A stretch of 64,000 nt of DNA from Lysobacter antibioticus HS124 (GCF_000336385.2 NZ_HG424443.1:1-64000), one strand, 5' to 3'. Numbered from the stretch's first letter, positions 1 to 7,689 are shown. Notes: generated by a model from the sequence alone, not told the origin. A program made the numbers and translations.

Positions 1-1
1 C

Positions 2-157
2 GAACGCCTGGGCGAGGCGCAGGACCTGAACCTGCTGCTGGACCATTGCGGCAAGCGCTCGCCGTTCGCCAAGCCGGACCGGCTCGCGCTGCGCGCCTTC
101 GCCCGCGACGAGTTGGCGCGCTCGCGCAGCGGCATCGACCCGCATGGCAGTAGCTGA
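2..157 (+). CDS. C-terminal fragment of a CHAD-like domain protein
   Basis: The window opens inside this gene; 51 codons remain before the TGA at 155-157. The visible end is an alpha-helical, basic stretch beginning ERLGEAQDLNLLLDHC, which resembles the C-terminal helix of CHAD domains (the recurring LG-x-x-x-DL-x-x-LL pattern). CHAD domains are histidine-rich helical domains that bind polyphosphate. The family call rests on one short motif, so it is tentative; the rest of the gene lies to the left of the window. Confidence 0.4.
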   Translation, partial: ERLGEAQDLNLLLDHCGKRSPFAKPDRLALRAFARDELARSRSGIDPHGSS

Positions 158-377
158 ATGCGGCGCTCGCCGCATCGCCGCCGGTGCCGACCACAAACCT
201 GAACGCGGTGGCTGAATCTCAGCGGTTTTTGCCGCTGCCGCCGCACTTGCGCGTTGGAATGAACGACCCCATCACAGTGCCGAGCCGTACCGGCGCGAAC
301 GGGCGGCCCCGGGTGGCATCATCCGGTGCAGGATCGGCCTGTTGCGGCCGGTTTCGTTCGTGTTTTCCGGAGTCCGT

Positions 378-1583
378 ATGCCCGCTTCCCTGATCGATTT
401 CCTTGCCGGCGGCCTGGCCCAGGCCGGCCTCTGGGAACTCGTAGCGTATTTCCTGGTGGTGACCCAGCTCACCATCATGTCGGTGACGCTGTACCTGCAC
501 CGCTCGATGGCGCACCGCTCGGTCGACTTCCATCCCGCGTTGGCGCACCTGTTCCGTTTCTGGACCTGGCTGACCACCTCGATGATCACCAAGGAGTGGG
601 CGGCGATCCATCGCAAGCACCACGCCAAGTGCGAGACCGAGGAAGATCCGCACAGCCCGCAGTTCAAGGGCATCGACACGGTCATGTGGCGCGGCGTCGA
701 GCTCTACCGCGAAGCGCGCGGCGAGCGCGAGGACATCGAGAAGTACGGCAAGGGCTGCCCGGACGACTGGATCGAACGCAAGCTCTACACCCCGCACGCG
801 ACGATGGGCCCGGTGCTGTTGCTGCTGATCAGCTTCGTCCTGTTCGGTTTCGCCGGCGTGGCGATCTGGGCGCTGCAGATGCTGTGGATTCCGTTCTGGG
901 CCGCGGGCGTGGTCAACGGTCTCGGCCACTGGTGGGGCTATCGCAACTTCGAGACCACCGACACCGCGACCAACCTGACCCCGTGGGGCTTCTGGATCGG
1001 CGGCGAAGAGCTGCACAACAACCACCATGCCTTCCCGAGTTCGGCCAAGTTCGCCCTGCGCAAGTGGGAGTTCGACATCGGCTGGACGGCGATCCGCGGC
1101 CTGCAGGCGCTGCGCCTGGCCAAGGTGCTGCGCGTCGCGCCGACCCTGGACGTGCGCCCCAACATCGCCATGCCCGACGGCGAAACCCTCAAGGCCCTGC
1201 TGGCGATCCGCTTCCAGGCCATGACCGATTACTACCGCAACGTCACCTTGCCGGCGCTGCGCGAAGAGGCCGGCCACGCCGGCGATCGCATGCGCGCGCT
1301 GCCGCGGCGCCTGCGCAAGGGCCTGGCCGACGGCGGCCGCTGGCTCGACGACGGCGCCCGCGCGCGCCTGCAGAGCTGGGTCGCCGAGCGGCCGCGCATG
1401 GCGACGCTGGCCGATTTCCGCCAGCGCCTGGCGCAGGTGCTCGACGACCGTTCGCACGACGCCCAGGCGACCCTGGCCAAGCTGCACGCCTGGTGCGTGG
1501 AAGCCGAGGCCAGCGGCATCCAGGCGCTGCAGGCCTTTTCCGCGCGGCTCAAGGGCTACGCTTTGGCGCCGGCCCGCGGCTGA
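378..1583 (+). CDS. Membrane fatty acid desaturase (delta-9 / acyl-CoA desaturase-like)
   Basis: A 401-residue integral-membrane di-iron desaturase that introduces a cis double bond into acyl chains at the inner membrane. The three histidine boxes are complete: HRSMAH at residues 41-46, HRKHH at 78-82 and HNNHH at 213-217, with hydrophobic segments between boxes 2 and 3. The C-terminal ~150 residues are a charged helical extension beyond the catalytic core. I chose ATG 378 because CCGGAGT lies just upstream at 368-374; an in-frame ATG at 342 lacks a ribosome binding site. A strong Rho-independent terminator follows at 1621. The exact substrate (acyl-CoA, acyl-ACP or phospholipid) cannot be told from sequence. 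Confidence 0.92.
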   Translation: MPASLIDFLAGGLAQAGLWELVAYFLVVTQLTIMSVTLYLHRSMAHRSVDFHPALAHLFRFWTWLTTSMITKEWAAIHRKHHAKCETEEDPHSPQFKGIDTVMWRGVELYREARGEREDIEKYGKGCPDDWIERKLYTPHATMGPVLLLLISFVLFGFAGVAIWALQMLWIPFWAAGVVNGLGHWWGYRNFETTDTATNLTPWGFWIGGEELHNNHHAFPSSAKFALRKWEFDIGWTAIRGLQALRLAKVLRVAPTLDVRPNIAMPDGETLKALLAIRFQAMTDYYRNVTLPALREEAGHAGDRMRALPRRLRKGLADGGRWLDDGARARLQSWVAERPRMATLADFRQRLAQVLDDRSHDAQATLAKLHAWCVEAEASGIQALQAFSARLKGYALAPARG

Positions 1584-2002
1584 GCCGCGCCCGCCCCGGC
1601 CGCGATCGGCGGACACCGCGAACCCGCGCAGCGATGCGCGGGTTTTTTGTTGCCTGGCCTCAACACGGCCGCGCATGCGCATGCCGGCGCGCGCCAGATC
1701 GGCATACCGCGACGACGAGCCGGTTTCGCGGTCGCGCCGCGGTGTAGCGTCGCCGCGAATGGAATTCGTCGCGACGGCAACGCCGTCCGCCGCACAGGGG
1801 AAGTGCCGCCGTTCCGCCCCGGGACGGCTCGCGCCGGCCTTTGCGCGTCCGGCGCCGCGCCCGCGTTGCGAATCCCCGCCGCCGTGCCGGCGCCGATGCC
1901 TCGGCGCCGCGCCGTCGTCGGCCAGGGAAGGAACCGTACACGAACGCGCCGCGCGCCACGGACCGGCGGCCGCGCACCCACTGCGCACAGGAGAACGCAC
2001 GC
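1584..2002. other. Non-coding gap after the desaturase
   Basis: Holds the desaturase terminator (1621-1648) and the leader of the first cysteine-rich peptide gene. The open frames here on both strands are arginine/alanine-rich shadows without ribosome binding sites, and I see no further gene. Confidence 0.6.
1621..1648 (+). terminator. Rho-independent terminator of the desaturase gene
   Basis: Perfect 10-bp stem (AACCCGCGCA / TGCGCGGGTT) with a GCGA tetraloop, followed by TTTTG, 37 bases after the desaturase stop. Confidence 0.9.
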
Positions 2003-2176
2003 ATGACGGCTGTTCGTAACTCGCGGTTGAAAAGGATGCTGCTGGCGGCGCTGTTCGCCGCTTCGATCGGCTTCGGCGCGGCCCAGGCCGACGGCCCCTA
2101 CGCGGAAGGCTGCTCGCCGCGCGCGGGCTGCCTGTTCGGCGGCGACCGGCACGGCTGCTGCGTCGACGACAGCTGA
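2003..2176 (+). CDS. Cysteine-rich secreted micro-peptide, copy 1
   Basis: A 57-residue precursor not recognised as a known family. ATG 2003 follows the ribosome binding site AGGAGA. Residues 1-29 form a basic-hydrophobic Sec signal peptide ending in a GAAQA processing-like site; the remaining ~27 residues carry four cysteines in the order YAEGC...AGC...GCC. The gene directly downstream (2236) encodes a paralogue sharing the pattern AEGC-x-P-x2-GC-x-[FY]-GG-x(4-5)-CC. Even cysteine number and export suggest a disulfide-bonded extracellular or periplasmic peptide. No processing enzyme or dedicated transporter sits next to it, so function is open. Confidence 0.75.
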   Translation: MTAVRNSRLKRMLLAALFAASIGFGAAQADGPYAEGCSPRAGCLFGGDRHGCCVDDS

Positions 2177-2235
2177 ACCCGGCGTCAGCCGGCGCTTCCT
2201 TTGATTTCGCTTCCCACCGACCAAGGAGAGAGAGC

Positions 2236-2406
2236 ATGAAACTGTTCAAGACCCGCCGCGCCAAGTCCGTGGCGCTGATGGCGCTGTTCGCCCTGTCGAC
2301 CGGCTTCAGCTTCGCCCAGGCCGACAGCCGCCTCGCCGAGGGCTGCAATCCGTGGCCGGGCTGCGACTACGGCGGCGGCTATATCTTCTGCTGCGTGCCG
2401 GAATGA
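2236..2406 (+). CDS. Cysteine-rich secreted micro-peptide, copy 2
   Basis: A 56-residue paralogue of the preceding gene, 59 bases downstream. It has a better ribosome binding site (AAGGAGAG, six bases ahead of ATG 2236). Signal peptide: basic start, hydrophobic core, AQA cleavage-like site near residue 29. The mature part keeps AEGC, GC, GG and the terminal CC pair, then ends in VPE. The two copies differ at most other mature positions while holding the four cysteines, which argues for selection on the disulfide scaffold. Probably co-transcribed with copy 1. Function unknown. Confidence 0.75.
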   Translation: MKLFKTRRAKSVALMALFALSTGFSFAQADSRLAEGCNPWPGCDYGGGYIFCCVPE

Positions 2407-2544
2407 CGGTCTGATGGATCGTCCCGACGCGACCGGCGAGGGGCCGGCCGCGTCGGGGCGGGTCCGCTCGCGACCGGCCGGGGCTTGCCTGGGCGGCGTC
2501 GAGCCGGCAGGCTTCGCGCCATCTCCCTCGCTACGCGTAGGCGC

Positions 2545-2883
2545 ATGTCCCGGCGACTGCTCGCAATCACGCTCTGCCTGCCCGCCCTGGCCTCGGCCCA
2601 GGTCGCTTCCACCGGCGACTACCTTTCGCGCATGGACGGCGACGGCGACGGCAAGATCTCCCTGCCCGAATACCAGGATTGGCTCAGCTACGCCTTCGAC
2701 GCGATGGACGCCAACCGCGACGGCGTGCTCGATGCGTCCGAGCAGCCGGCACGCGCGCACGGCGCCGGCCCCAGCGTGACCCGCGAACAGCACCGGCGCA
2801 CGCTCGCCGAACGCTTCGCCAAACAGGACCGCAATCGCGACGGCAGCCTCGACGCGCGCGAGCTCGCCGCGCCGCCGCAGTAG
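2545..2883 (+). CDS. Exported EF-hand calcium-binding protein
   Basis: A 112-residue protein with an N-terminal signal peptide (MSRR then a hydrophobic run ending ASAQ) and three canonical EF-hand loops with Asp at loop positions 1, 3 and 5: DGDGDGKISLPE, DANRDGVLDASE and DRNRDGSLDARE. Calcium binding in the periplasm or outside the cell is therefore likely; no catalytic domain is present. The start is set at the Met before the signal peptide; an upstream in-frame Met at 2485 would add an arginine-rich stretch that does not look coding. Same strand as the cysteine-rich peptides, about 140 bases downstream, but no evidence that they act together. Confidence 0.8.
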   Translation: MSRRLLAITLCLPALASAQVASTGDYLSRMDGDGDGKISLPEYQDWLSYAFDAMDANRDGVLDASEQPARAHGAGPSVTREQHRRTLAERFAKQDRNRDGSLDARELAAPPQ

Positions 2884-2971
2884 CCGCGCCGCGCATCGAT
2901 TCTCCGCCGTGCATCGCAGTGCGCGGATTGCGTCATTGCCGATCGCGCGCAGCGGATGCTATCTAGGCGCG

Positions 2972-3790
2972 ATGGACTACGCACTGCCTTGCGGCGAACT
3001 CGATACGCTGTTCGCCGGCCCCCAATCCGTCACGCCCGAACAACGCCGCGACCTGGTCGACGAGATCGTCGCCGCCCTGCGCCGTCGCCATGGCGAACGC
3101 CTGCTCGCGGTCGCGTTGTACGGATCGACCGCGCGCGACGGCGACGGCCCCTACTCCGACGTCGAACTGTGGGCGGTGCTCGACGACGAGGCCTACGGCG
3201 AGGACTACGACGAATCGCTGGAATGGGTGCACGGCCGCGGCAAGGCCGAGGTCAACCTGATGTCGCGCAGCGCGATCGAAGCCTATGCGCGCGAGGTCGA
3301 CGAAGCCTGGCCGATCAGCCACGGCCAGTTCGTGCATGCGCGGGCGCTGTGGATCGCGCCCGACCATGGCGCCCTGGTCGAAAGCCTGCGTTCGCTCGCC
3401 GCGCACCCCGACGACGCCGCGGTGGATCGGGCCATGGCCGAGCTGGTGGTCGGCGAGCTGTACGAACTGGTCGGCAAGCTGCGCAACCGTCACGGCCGTC
3501 AGCCGCTGGCCGTGTTGGCCGGCCGCTTCGCCGAGCATCTGGCTTGCCTGGTCGGGCTGGCCGAGCGCCACGTCTACGTTTCCGCCGGTAGCCTGTTCGA
3601 CGAGGCCGTCGACCTGGGCGGCCCGGACGGCGCGGCGGAGCTGTTCGCCCAGGTGGTGCGCGGCGATTTCCGCGACGAGGCGGCCACCGTCGCCGCGCTC
3701 GAGCGCGCCTGGGCCGGGCTGGAGCGCTGGGCCGACGCGATCGGTCTGGAGCCGGCCCTGCTTCGCCGTTGCCGGGCCGGAGAGCGCTGA
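2972..3790 (+). CDS. ANT(4')/kanamycin nucleotidyltransferase homologue
   Basis: A 272-residue protein that aligns over its full length with the staphylococcal kanamycin nucleotidyltransferase fold, which adenylylates the 4'-hydroxyl of aminoglycosides using ATP-Mg. Visible matches: the nucleotidyltransferase motif LYGSTAR...DGPYSDVE with metal ligands D63 and E65, AEVN with E93, a W-P-I-S-HGQF segment, and GELYELVGKLRN with E162 at the position of the catalytic base (D50, E52, E76 and E145 in the staphylococcal enzyme). The C-terminal half fits the KNTase_C helical domain. Start ATG 2972 has no obvious ribosome binding site; the TATCTA at 2960-2965 may be a promoter close to the start. Whether it modifies aminoglycosides or an endogenous substrate is not shown. 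Confidence 0.85.
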   Translation: MDYALPCGELDTLFAGPQSVTPEQRRDLVDEIVAALRRRHGERLLAVALYGSTARDGDGPYSDVELWAVLDDEAYGEDYDESLEWVHGRGKAEVNLMSRSAIEAYAREVDEAWPISHGQFVHARALWIAPDHGALVESLRSLAAHPDDAAVDRAMAELVVGELYELVGKLRNRHGRQPLAVLAGRFAEHLACLVGLAERHVYVSAGSLFDEAVDLGGPDGAAELFAQVVRGDFRDEAATVAALERAWAGLERWADAIGLEPALLRRCRAGER

Positions 3791-3869
3791 GGCGCGGGCG
3801 CGGTTAGAGTCTGCAGGGCGCGCGGCCGCCACGGCTGCGCGCTGCCGATTGCGAGCGGAAACCGCGCCC

Positions 3870-4862
3870 ATGCCTGCCTGGCTGCATCCCTGGTTCGCCG
3901 AAGCCCGTTACAACCTCGCCCGCGGCGATGCCTGGTGGCGCGGTCGGGCGGTGCGTGCCGCCACACTGGCCCTGGCGACGCCGTGGCTGTTGCGTCTGTG
4001 CGGCGAGCAGGGCGCCGCCCTGGCCGCGGCGGTGCCGCGGCTGATCATGCAGCTGCCGCTGCCGTTCGCCCTGATCGCGCTGACGCTGGGGCATGCCGCC
4101 GCGCGCGCGCGTTTGGTCGCGCTGGACGAACATATGCGCCTGGGCTGGTGGGCGGCGGCGCCGATCGAACCGCATCGCAGCACCTGGACCTTGGTCGTGC
4201 TGGCCGCGCTCGGTGCGGTCGCGGCCGCGCTGCTGGCCGCGTTGGCGCTGCGCGCCTGCGGCGGCGACGGCGCGATCTGGCGCAGTGCGAGCCTGGTGCT
4301 CTCCGGCAGCGTGGCGGTCGGCGTCGCACTGGGTTTGCTGTCGGCCTTGCGCCATCGTCGGCACCCCGTGCGGCGTCTGCGCGAGGGCGCGCGCGAGCCG
4401 CTGTTCGGCCTGCGCTGGCTTGACGATGCGCGCCTGCCGCACATCAGCGACTGGCAGCGGCGCGAAGCCCTGCTGCGTTGGCGGCGCGGCGGCCGCGCCT
4501 GGATGATCGGCGCGGTATTGCTGGCGATGCCGGGCGGCACCGGCCTGGCGACGGGCGCCGGGGTGCTGGCGATCGCGGTCGCGCTGGCCTGGTTCAGTCT
4601 GGTCGCGCAGGCCTGCACTGCGGCGGCGCGCGCGGCCGCGGCGTTGCTCGCCGCCACGCCGCAGCCGCCGCAGGCGCTGGCGCGCGCCGCGTGGCGCTAT
4701 CCGGCGTTCGCCTTCGCCTGCGCGGCGGCCTGCGCCAGCGGCGGTGCGGCGCTGCTCTCGCTGGGTTGGACGGCGCTACCCGCGTTGTGGGGGCTGCTCG
4801 CCCTGACGGCGCTGCCCTTGCTGCCGGGTTGGCGCCGGGGCCGCGTGGACGCGCGGCCATGA
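3870..4862 (+). CDS. Multi-pass membrane protein, ABC transporter permease subunit
   Basis: A 330-residue alanine/leucine-rich membrane protein with about eight hydrophobic segments separated by arginine-rich loops. It has no recognisable conserved family motif beyond general ABC-2-like permease character. Its stop overlaps the start of the ATPase gene at 4859 (ATGA), so the two are translationally coupled and very probably form one transporter. The substrate is unknown. It lies 79 bases after the nucleotidyltransferase gene on the same strand, which may or may not be meaningful. Confidence 0.7.
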   Translation: MPAWLHPWFAEARYNLARGDAWWRGRAVRAATLALATPWLLRLCGEQGAALAAAVPRLIMQLPLPFALIALTLGHAAARARLVALDEHMRLGWWAAAPIEPHRSTWTLVVLAALGAVAAALLAALALRACGGDGAIWRSASLVLSGSVAVGVALGLLSALRHRRHPVRRLREGAREPLFGLRWLDDARLPHISDWQRREALLRWRRGGRAWMIGAVLLAMPGGTGLATGAGVLAIAVALAWFSLVAQACTAAARAAAALLAATPQPPQALARAAWRYPAFAFACAAACASGGAALLSLGWTALPALWGLLALTALPLLPGWRRGRVDARP

Positions 4863-5671
4863 GCCCGTTCCGGAACCGATCCACGGGCGACGATGCGCCG
4901 CCGCCCGATCGCGCCGAGGCGGCGATCGCGGGCGATGCGATGCTGCAAGTGGAGGGCGTGCAGCATCGCTACGACGAGCACGCGGTGCTGCACGGCATCG
5001 ATCTGGTGCTGCGCCGCGGTGAGTTCGCCGCATTGATCGGCCCGAACGGCTCCGGCAAGACCACCTTGCTGCACTGTCTGGCGGGCCTGCAGCGACCGAG
5101 TGCAGGACGGGTGCGGATCGGCGGCCACGATCTGGCGCGCGCGCCGGCCGCGGCCCGCGGCCTGCTCGGCTTCGCGGTCGATCCGGCGCGCTTGCCGCCG
5201 CTGCTGAGCGGACGCGAATGCCTGCGCCTGTTCGCCGGCACGCGCGGCCTGCGCGAAGTGCCTGCGCCGACCCTGGCCTTGAGCGAGTTGCTCAACCTCG
5301 GGCCGATGCTGGACCGGCGGGTCGGCCACTACTCGCTCGGCACCCGGCAGAAGCTCGCGATCGCGCTCGGCCTGCTCGGCGAACCGCCGCTGCTGGTGCT
5401 GGACGAACCGCTCAACGGGCTGGACCCGCTCAGCGCCTATGCGCTCAAGCGGCATCTGCAGGACCTGGCCCACGGACGCGGCACCACGGTGCTGCTGGCC
5501 ACGCATTCGATCGACGTCGCCGAACGCTTCATCGACCGCGCCCTGCTGCTGGTCGACGGTCGCCTGCGTCGCGATTGGACGGCCCAGGAACTGGTTGCGA
5601 TCCGCGCCGACCCGCAGCGTTCGCTGGAGCAAGCGATGGTGGAAGCGCTGTCGGCCGCCGGCGATGCTTGA
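4859..5671 (+). CDS. ABC transporter ATP-binding protein
   Basis: A 270-residue ATPase: Walker A GPNGSGKTT at residues 61-69, Walker B LLVLDEP at 178-184, H-loop in ATHS near 210, and a degenerate signature YSLGTRQK where LSGGQ is usual. This signature form is common in ABC-2 type exporters of the CcmA/NatA group. Start ATG 4859 overlaps the permease stop; an alternative Met28 (4940) would begin right at the conserved domain. It powers the membrane partner encoded at 3870. The cargo cannot be inferred. Confidence 0.88.
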   Translation: MSPFRNRSTGDDAPPPDRAEAAIAGDAMLQVEGVQHRYDEHAVLHGIDLVLRRGEFAALIGPNGSGKTTLLHCLAGLQRPSAGRVRIGGHDLARAPAAARGLLGFAVDPARLPPLLSGRECLRLFAGTRGLREVPAPTLALSELLNLGPMLDRRVGHYSLGTRQKLAIALGLLGEPPLLVLDEPLNGLDPLSAYALKRHLQDLAHGRGTTVLLATHSIDVAERFIDRALLLVDGRLRRDWTAQELVAIRADPQRSLEQAMVEALSAAGDA

Positions 5672-5684
5672 AGCGCAACGGCGC

Positions 5685-5765
5685 CTGTAGGCGCGGGGTA
5701 AGCTGCGACGCGGGCTGGCCGATTGCATCGTTATTGCGGGGTCGCGGCTTACCCCGCTCCTACCG
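5685..5765. repeat. REP-like inverted pair 1
   Basis: Left copy CTGTAGGCGCGGGGTAAG begins at 5685; the right copy, in inverse orientation and ending CCGCTCCTACCGG, spans 5739-5765. Together they could fold into a large hairpin. The same unit recurs at 5903-5974, 24818-24970, 48797-48960 and 54653. Confidence 0.8.
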
Positions 5766-5902
5766 GCGACGCCCCGGCGCAGCAAGGGCTATGCGCGGCA
5801 TTCCACGGGATTTCCTCCGGTCACAAGCCGCGACCGCGCCGTGGCCGGTCGCGGTGTCGTCGTGGTGCGCGGTGGGGCCGGCGACGGCGTAGTTGTGGCC
5901 TC

Positions 5903-5974
5903 GCGGTCGCGGCTCGCGCCACTCCTGCCCTTTGAAGCGGACCCGCTCTTGTAGGAGCGGCGTAAGCCGCGACG
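5903..5974. repeat. REP-like inverted pair 2
   Basis: Degenerate inverse copy (GGTCGCGGCTCGCGCCACTC) at 5903-5930, followed by a good direct copy, TGTAGGAGCGGCGTAAGCCG, from 5950. Intergenic, between the ABC ATPase and the glycine riboswitch. Confidence 0.75.
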
Positions 5975-6033
5975 CGCAGCGGCCGGTTGCGCCGCTGCGG
6001 GAAGAAAGCGGCCGGCTTCGTCCACCGGAGTGT

Positions 6034-6039
6034 TACCAT
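6034..6039 (+). promoter_or_regulatory. Candidate -10 box for the riboswitch transcript
   Basis: TACCAT, placed about 11 bases ahead of the first base of the glycine aptamer. The region around -35 (TTCGTC near 6017) is weak. Confidence 0.4.
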
Positions 6040-6049
6040 GCCGGCCGTT

Positions 6050-6240
6050 GCAGAAGAGTGGCGCCGGCCTGCCGGCCGCGCCCGCCGAAGGCGCAGGCTC
6101 CCATAATCGCTCAGGCTCGGCCCCGGCCGGAACACTGCGACGACATCGCCGATCTGGAGAGAGGCCGCGCAGCGGCCCACCGAAGGGGCAAGCGGCCGCA
6201 TGCGGTCCGCGCAAACTCTCAGGTAAAAGGACAGCGGGAG
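6050..6240 (+). promoter_or_regulatory. Tandem glycine riboswitch
   Basis: Two glycine aptamers in series. The second (about 6152-6240) is near-consensus: CTGGAGAGA, then CCGAAGGGGCAAGC, then AAACTCTCAGGTAAAAGGAC. The first (about 6050-6138) is more degenerate but keeps CGCCGAAGGCGCAGGC and CGCTCAGGC, and its ends can pair (GCAG...CTGC). Tandem aptamers are the usual layout for this class and normally turn expression on when glycine is high. The ~190-base stretch 6241-6428 before the gene would be the expression platform. Confidence 0.93.
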
Positions 6241-6428
6241 CGGCACCGCGGCTTCGGTCGCGAAGACAGCCCAGGCCTGCGCGGGGAGCATTCCGCGCAA
6301 CCGCCTTCGTGCGTGCGCCCGACGCGCTCGCCGCCGCCCGCATCGGTGCGGCGCCGGCGCGCGCGGACGCGGAATCGCTGAGCTTCGCTGCCAACCGCGG
6401 TTTCCCTGTCCTTCGCCGGAGTACCGCC

Positions 6429-7034
6429 GTGTTGCTGTCCCTGATCTACCTCATCGCCATCAGCGCCGAAGCCATGACCGGCGCGCTCGCCGCCGGCAAG
6501 CGGCGCATGGACCTGTTCGGCGTGGTCATCATCGCCTGCGTCACCGCGCTCGGCGGCGGCTCGCTGCGCGACATCGTGCTCGGCCACTACCCGCTGGGCT
6601 GGGTGCGCCGTCCCGAGTATCTGGCCTATACCGTCGGCGCGGCGCTGGCCACGACCTTCCTGGCCAAGCGCCTGCAGCGCCTGCGCCGCGCCTTCCTGTG
6701 GCTGGATGCGCTGGGCCTGATCGCGTTCACCCTGATCGGCTGCGCGATCGCGCGCGAGGCCGGCCATGCGCCGGCGATCGTGGTGATCGCCGGCATGCTC
6801 ACCGGCGCCTTCGGCGGCGTGCTGCGCGACGTGCTGTGCAACGAGATCCCGCTGGTGTTCCAGCGCGAACTGTATGCGGTGATCGCGCTGCTGACCGGCG
6901 TGGCCTATCTGCTGCTGTTGCGCCTGGGCGTGGCCGAGAATGCGACCGTGCTGATCTGCCTCGGCGGCGGATTCGCCGCGCGCCTGCTGGCGATCCGCTA
7001 CGAATGGGAGATGCCGAAGTTCGTCCACCCCTGA
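6429..7034 (+). CDS. TRIC/Gly_transporter family membrane protein (UPF0126)
   Basis: A 201-residue protein with seven predicted membrane spans made of two repeats, each carrying the family hallmark: GGGSLRD (with IVLGHYPLGW after it) in the first and GAFGGVLRD in the second. This is the Gly_transporter (PF03458) family, related to trimeric cation channels. The GTG start at 6429 is preceded by CGGAGT; there is no ATG before the first membrane helix. A glycine riboswitch in its leader argues that it handles glycine, most likely efflux or overflow, consistent with how the family was named. It converges on the gene at 7040 with only 5 bases between stops. Confidence 0.9.
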   Translation: MLLSLIYLIAISAEAMTGALAAGKRRMDLFGVVIIACVTALGGGSLRDIVLGHYPLGWVRRPEYLAYTVGAALATTFLAKRLQRLRRAFLWLDALGLIAFTLIGCAIAREAGHAPAIVVIAGMLTGAFGGVLRDVLCNEIPLVFQRELYAVIALLTGVAYLLLLRLGVAENATVLICLGGGFAARLLAIRYEWEMPKFVHP

Positions 7035-7039
7035 GCGGA

Positions 7040-7567
7040 TCAGCGACCTTGCGCCAAGACCTCGGCGATGCGCTCGCGCAGCGCCGGCAGCAGCTCGCGT
7101 TCGAACCAGGGATGGCGCTTGAGCCAGGCTCGGTTGCGCGGGCTCGGATGCGGCAGGGCGACGATCCGCGGCCAATGCGCGCGCCAGGCCGCGACCGCTT
7201 CGGTCAACGTGGCCCCGGCTTCGGGCAGATGCCAGGCCTGGGCGTAGCGCCCGATCGCCAGGGTCAGGCGCACCTCGCGCAGCTGCGGCAGCAGGCGCGG
7301 ATGCCAGGTCGCGGCGCATTCCGGCCGCGGCGGCAAGTCGCCCGACGCGCCCTTGCCGGGGTAGCAAAACCCCATCGGCACGATCGCCACGCGCGCGGCG
7401 TCGTAGAACGCATCCCGGTCCAACCCCAGCCAATCGCGCAGGCGCTCGCCGCTGGCGTCGTCGAACGGAATCCCCGAGGCATGCACCTTGCGCCCGGGCG
7501 CTTGCCCGGCGATCAGCAACCGCGCCCGCGCATCCGCTTGCAGCACCGGCCGCGGCCCATGCGGCAA
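7040..7567 (-). CDS. Uracil-DNA glycosylase family protein with a disturbed 5' end
   Basis: UDG-superfamily fold: GQAPGRKVHASGIPFDD near the N-terminus carries the glycosylase motif 1 equivalent and LPHPSPRN near the C-terminus the motif 2 equivalent. Such proteins excise damaged bases or act on unknown substrates. The frame is open to 7648, and the codons upstream of 7567 still encode the conserved IRRCTLCAPH lead-in, but they contain no ATG, GTG or TTG; further up, the frame runs into a GGGATTAG repeat tract and a stop at 7649-7651. The coordinates use the first standard start, TTG 7567, which would drop the CxxC pair. Either a non-standard start is used or the gene has lost its normal N-terminus. 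Confidence 0.7.
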   Translation of the reverse strand: MPHGPRPVLQADARARLLIAGQAPGRKVHASGIPFDDASGERLRDWLGLDRDAFYDAARVAIVPMGFCYPGKGASGDLPPRPECAATWHPRLLPQLREVRLTLAIGRYAQAWHLPEAGATLTEAVAAWRAHWPRIVALPHPSPRNRAWLKRHPWFERELLPALRERIAEVLAQGR

Positions 7568-7608
7568 GTGCGGGGCGCAGAGAGTGCAGCGGCGGATTTG
7601 TTCGAGAT

Positions 7609-7652
7609 CGGGATTCGCGATTGGGGATTCGGGATTAGGGATTAGGGATTAG
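7609..7652. repeat. GGGATT tract (forward)
   Basis: Five to six tandem, slightly varied GGGATT(A/C)-type units, ending GGGATTAGGGATTAGGGATT. It occupies the place where the start of the glycosylase-family gene should be. An opposite-orientation tract lies at 7690-7729. Confidence 0.85.
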
Positions 7653-7689
7653 AAAAAGCGAAGACTGCTCTAGCCCTCGCTTTGATCCT

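Noticed and set aside
219-2348. 709-codon minus-strand frame across the desaturase and peptide genes
   Set aside because: Arginine-rich, crosses a strong plus-strand terminator, no domain similarity.
2003-2406. RiPP precursor interpretation of the cysteine-rich peptides
   Set aside because: They carry classical Sec signal peptides and no modifying enzyme or dedicated exporter is adjacent.
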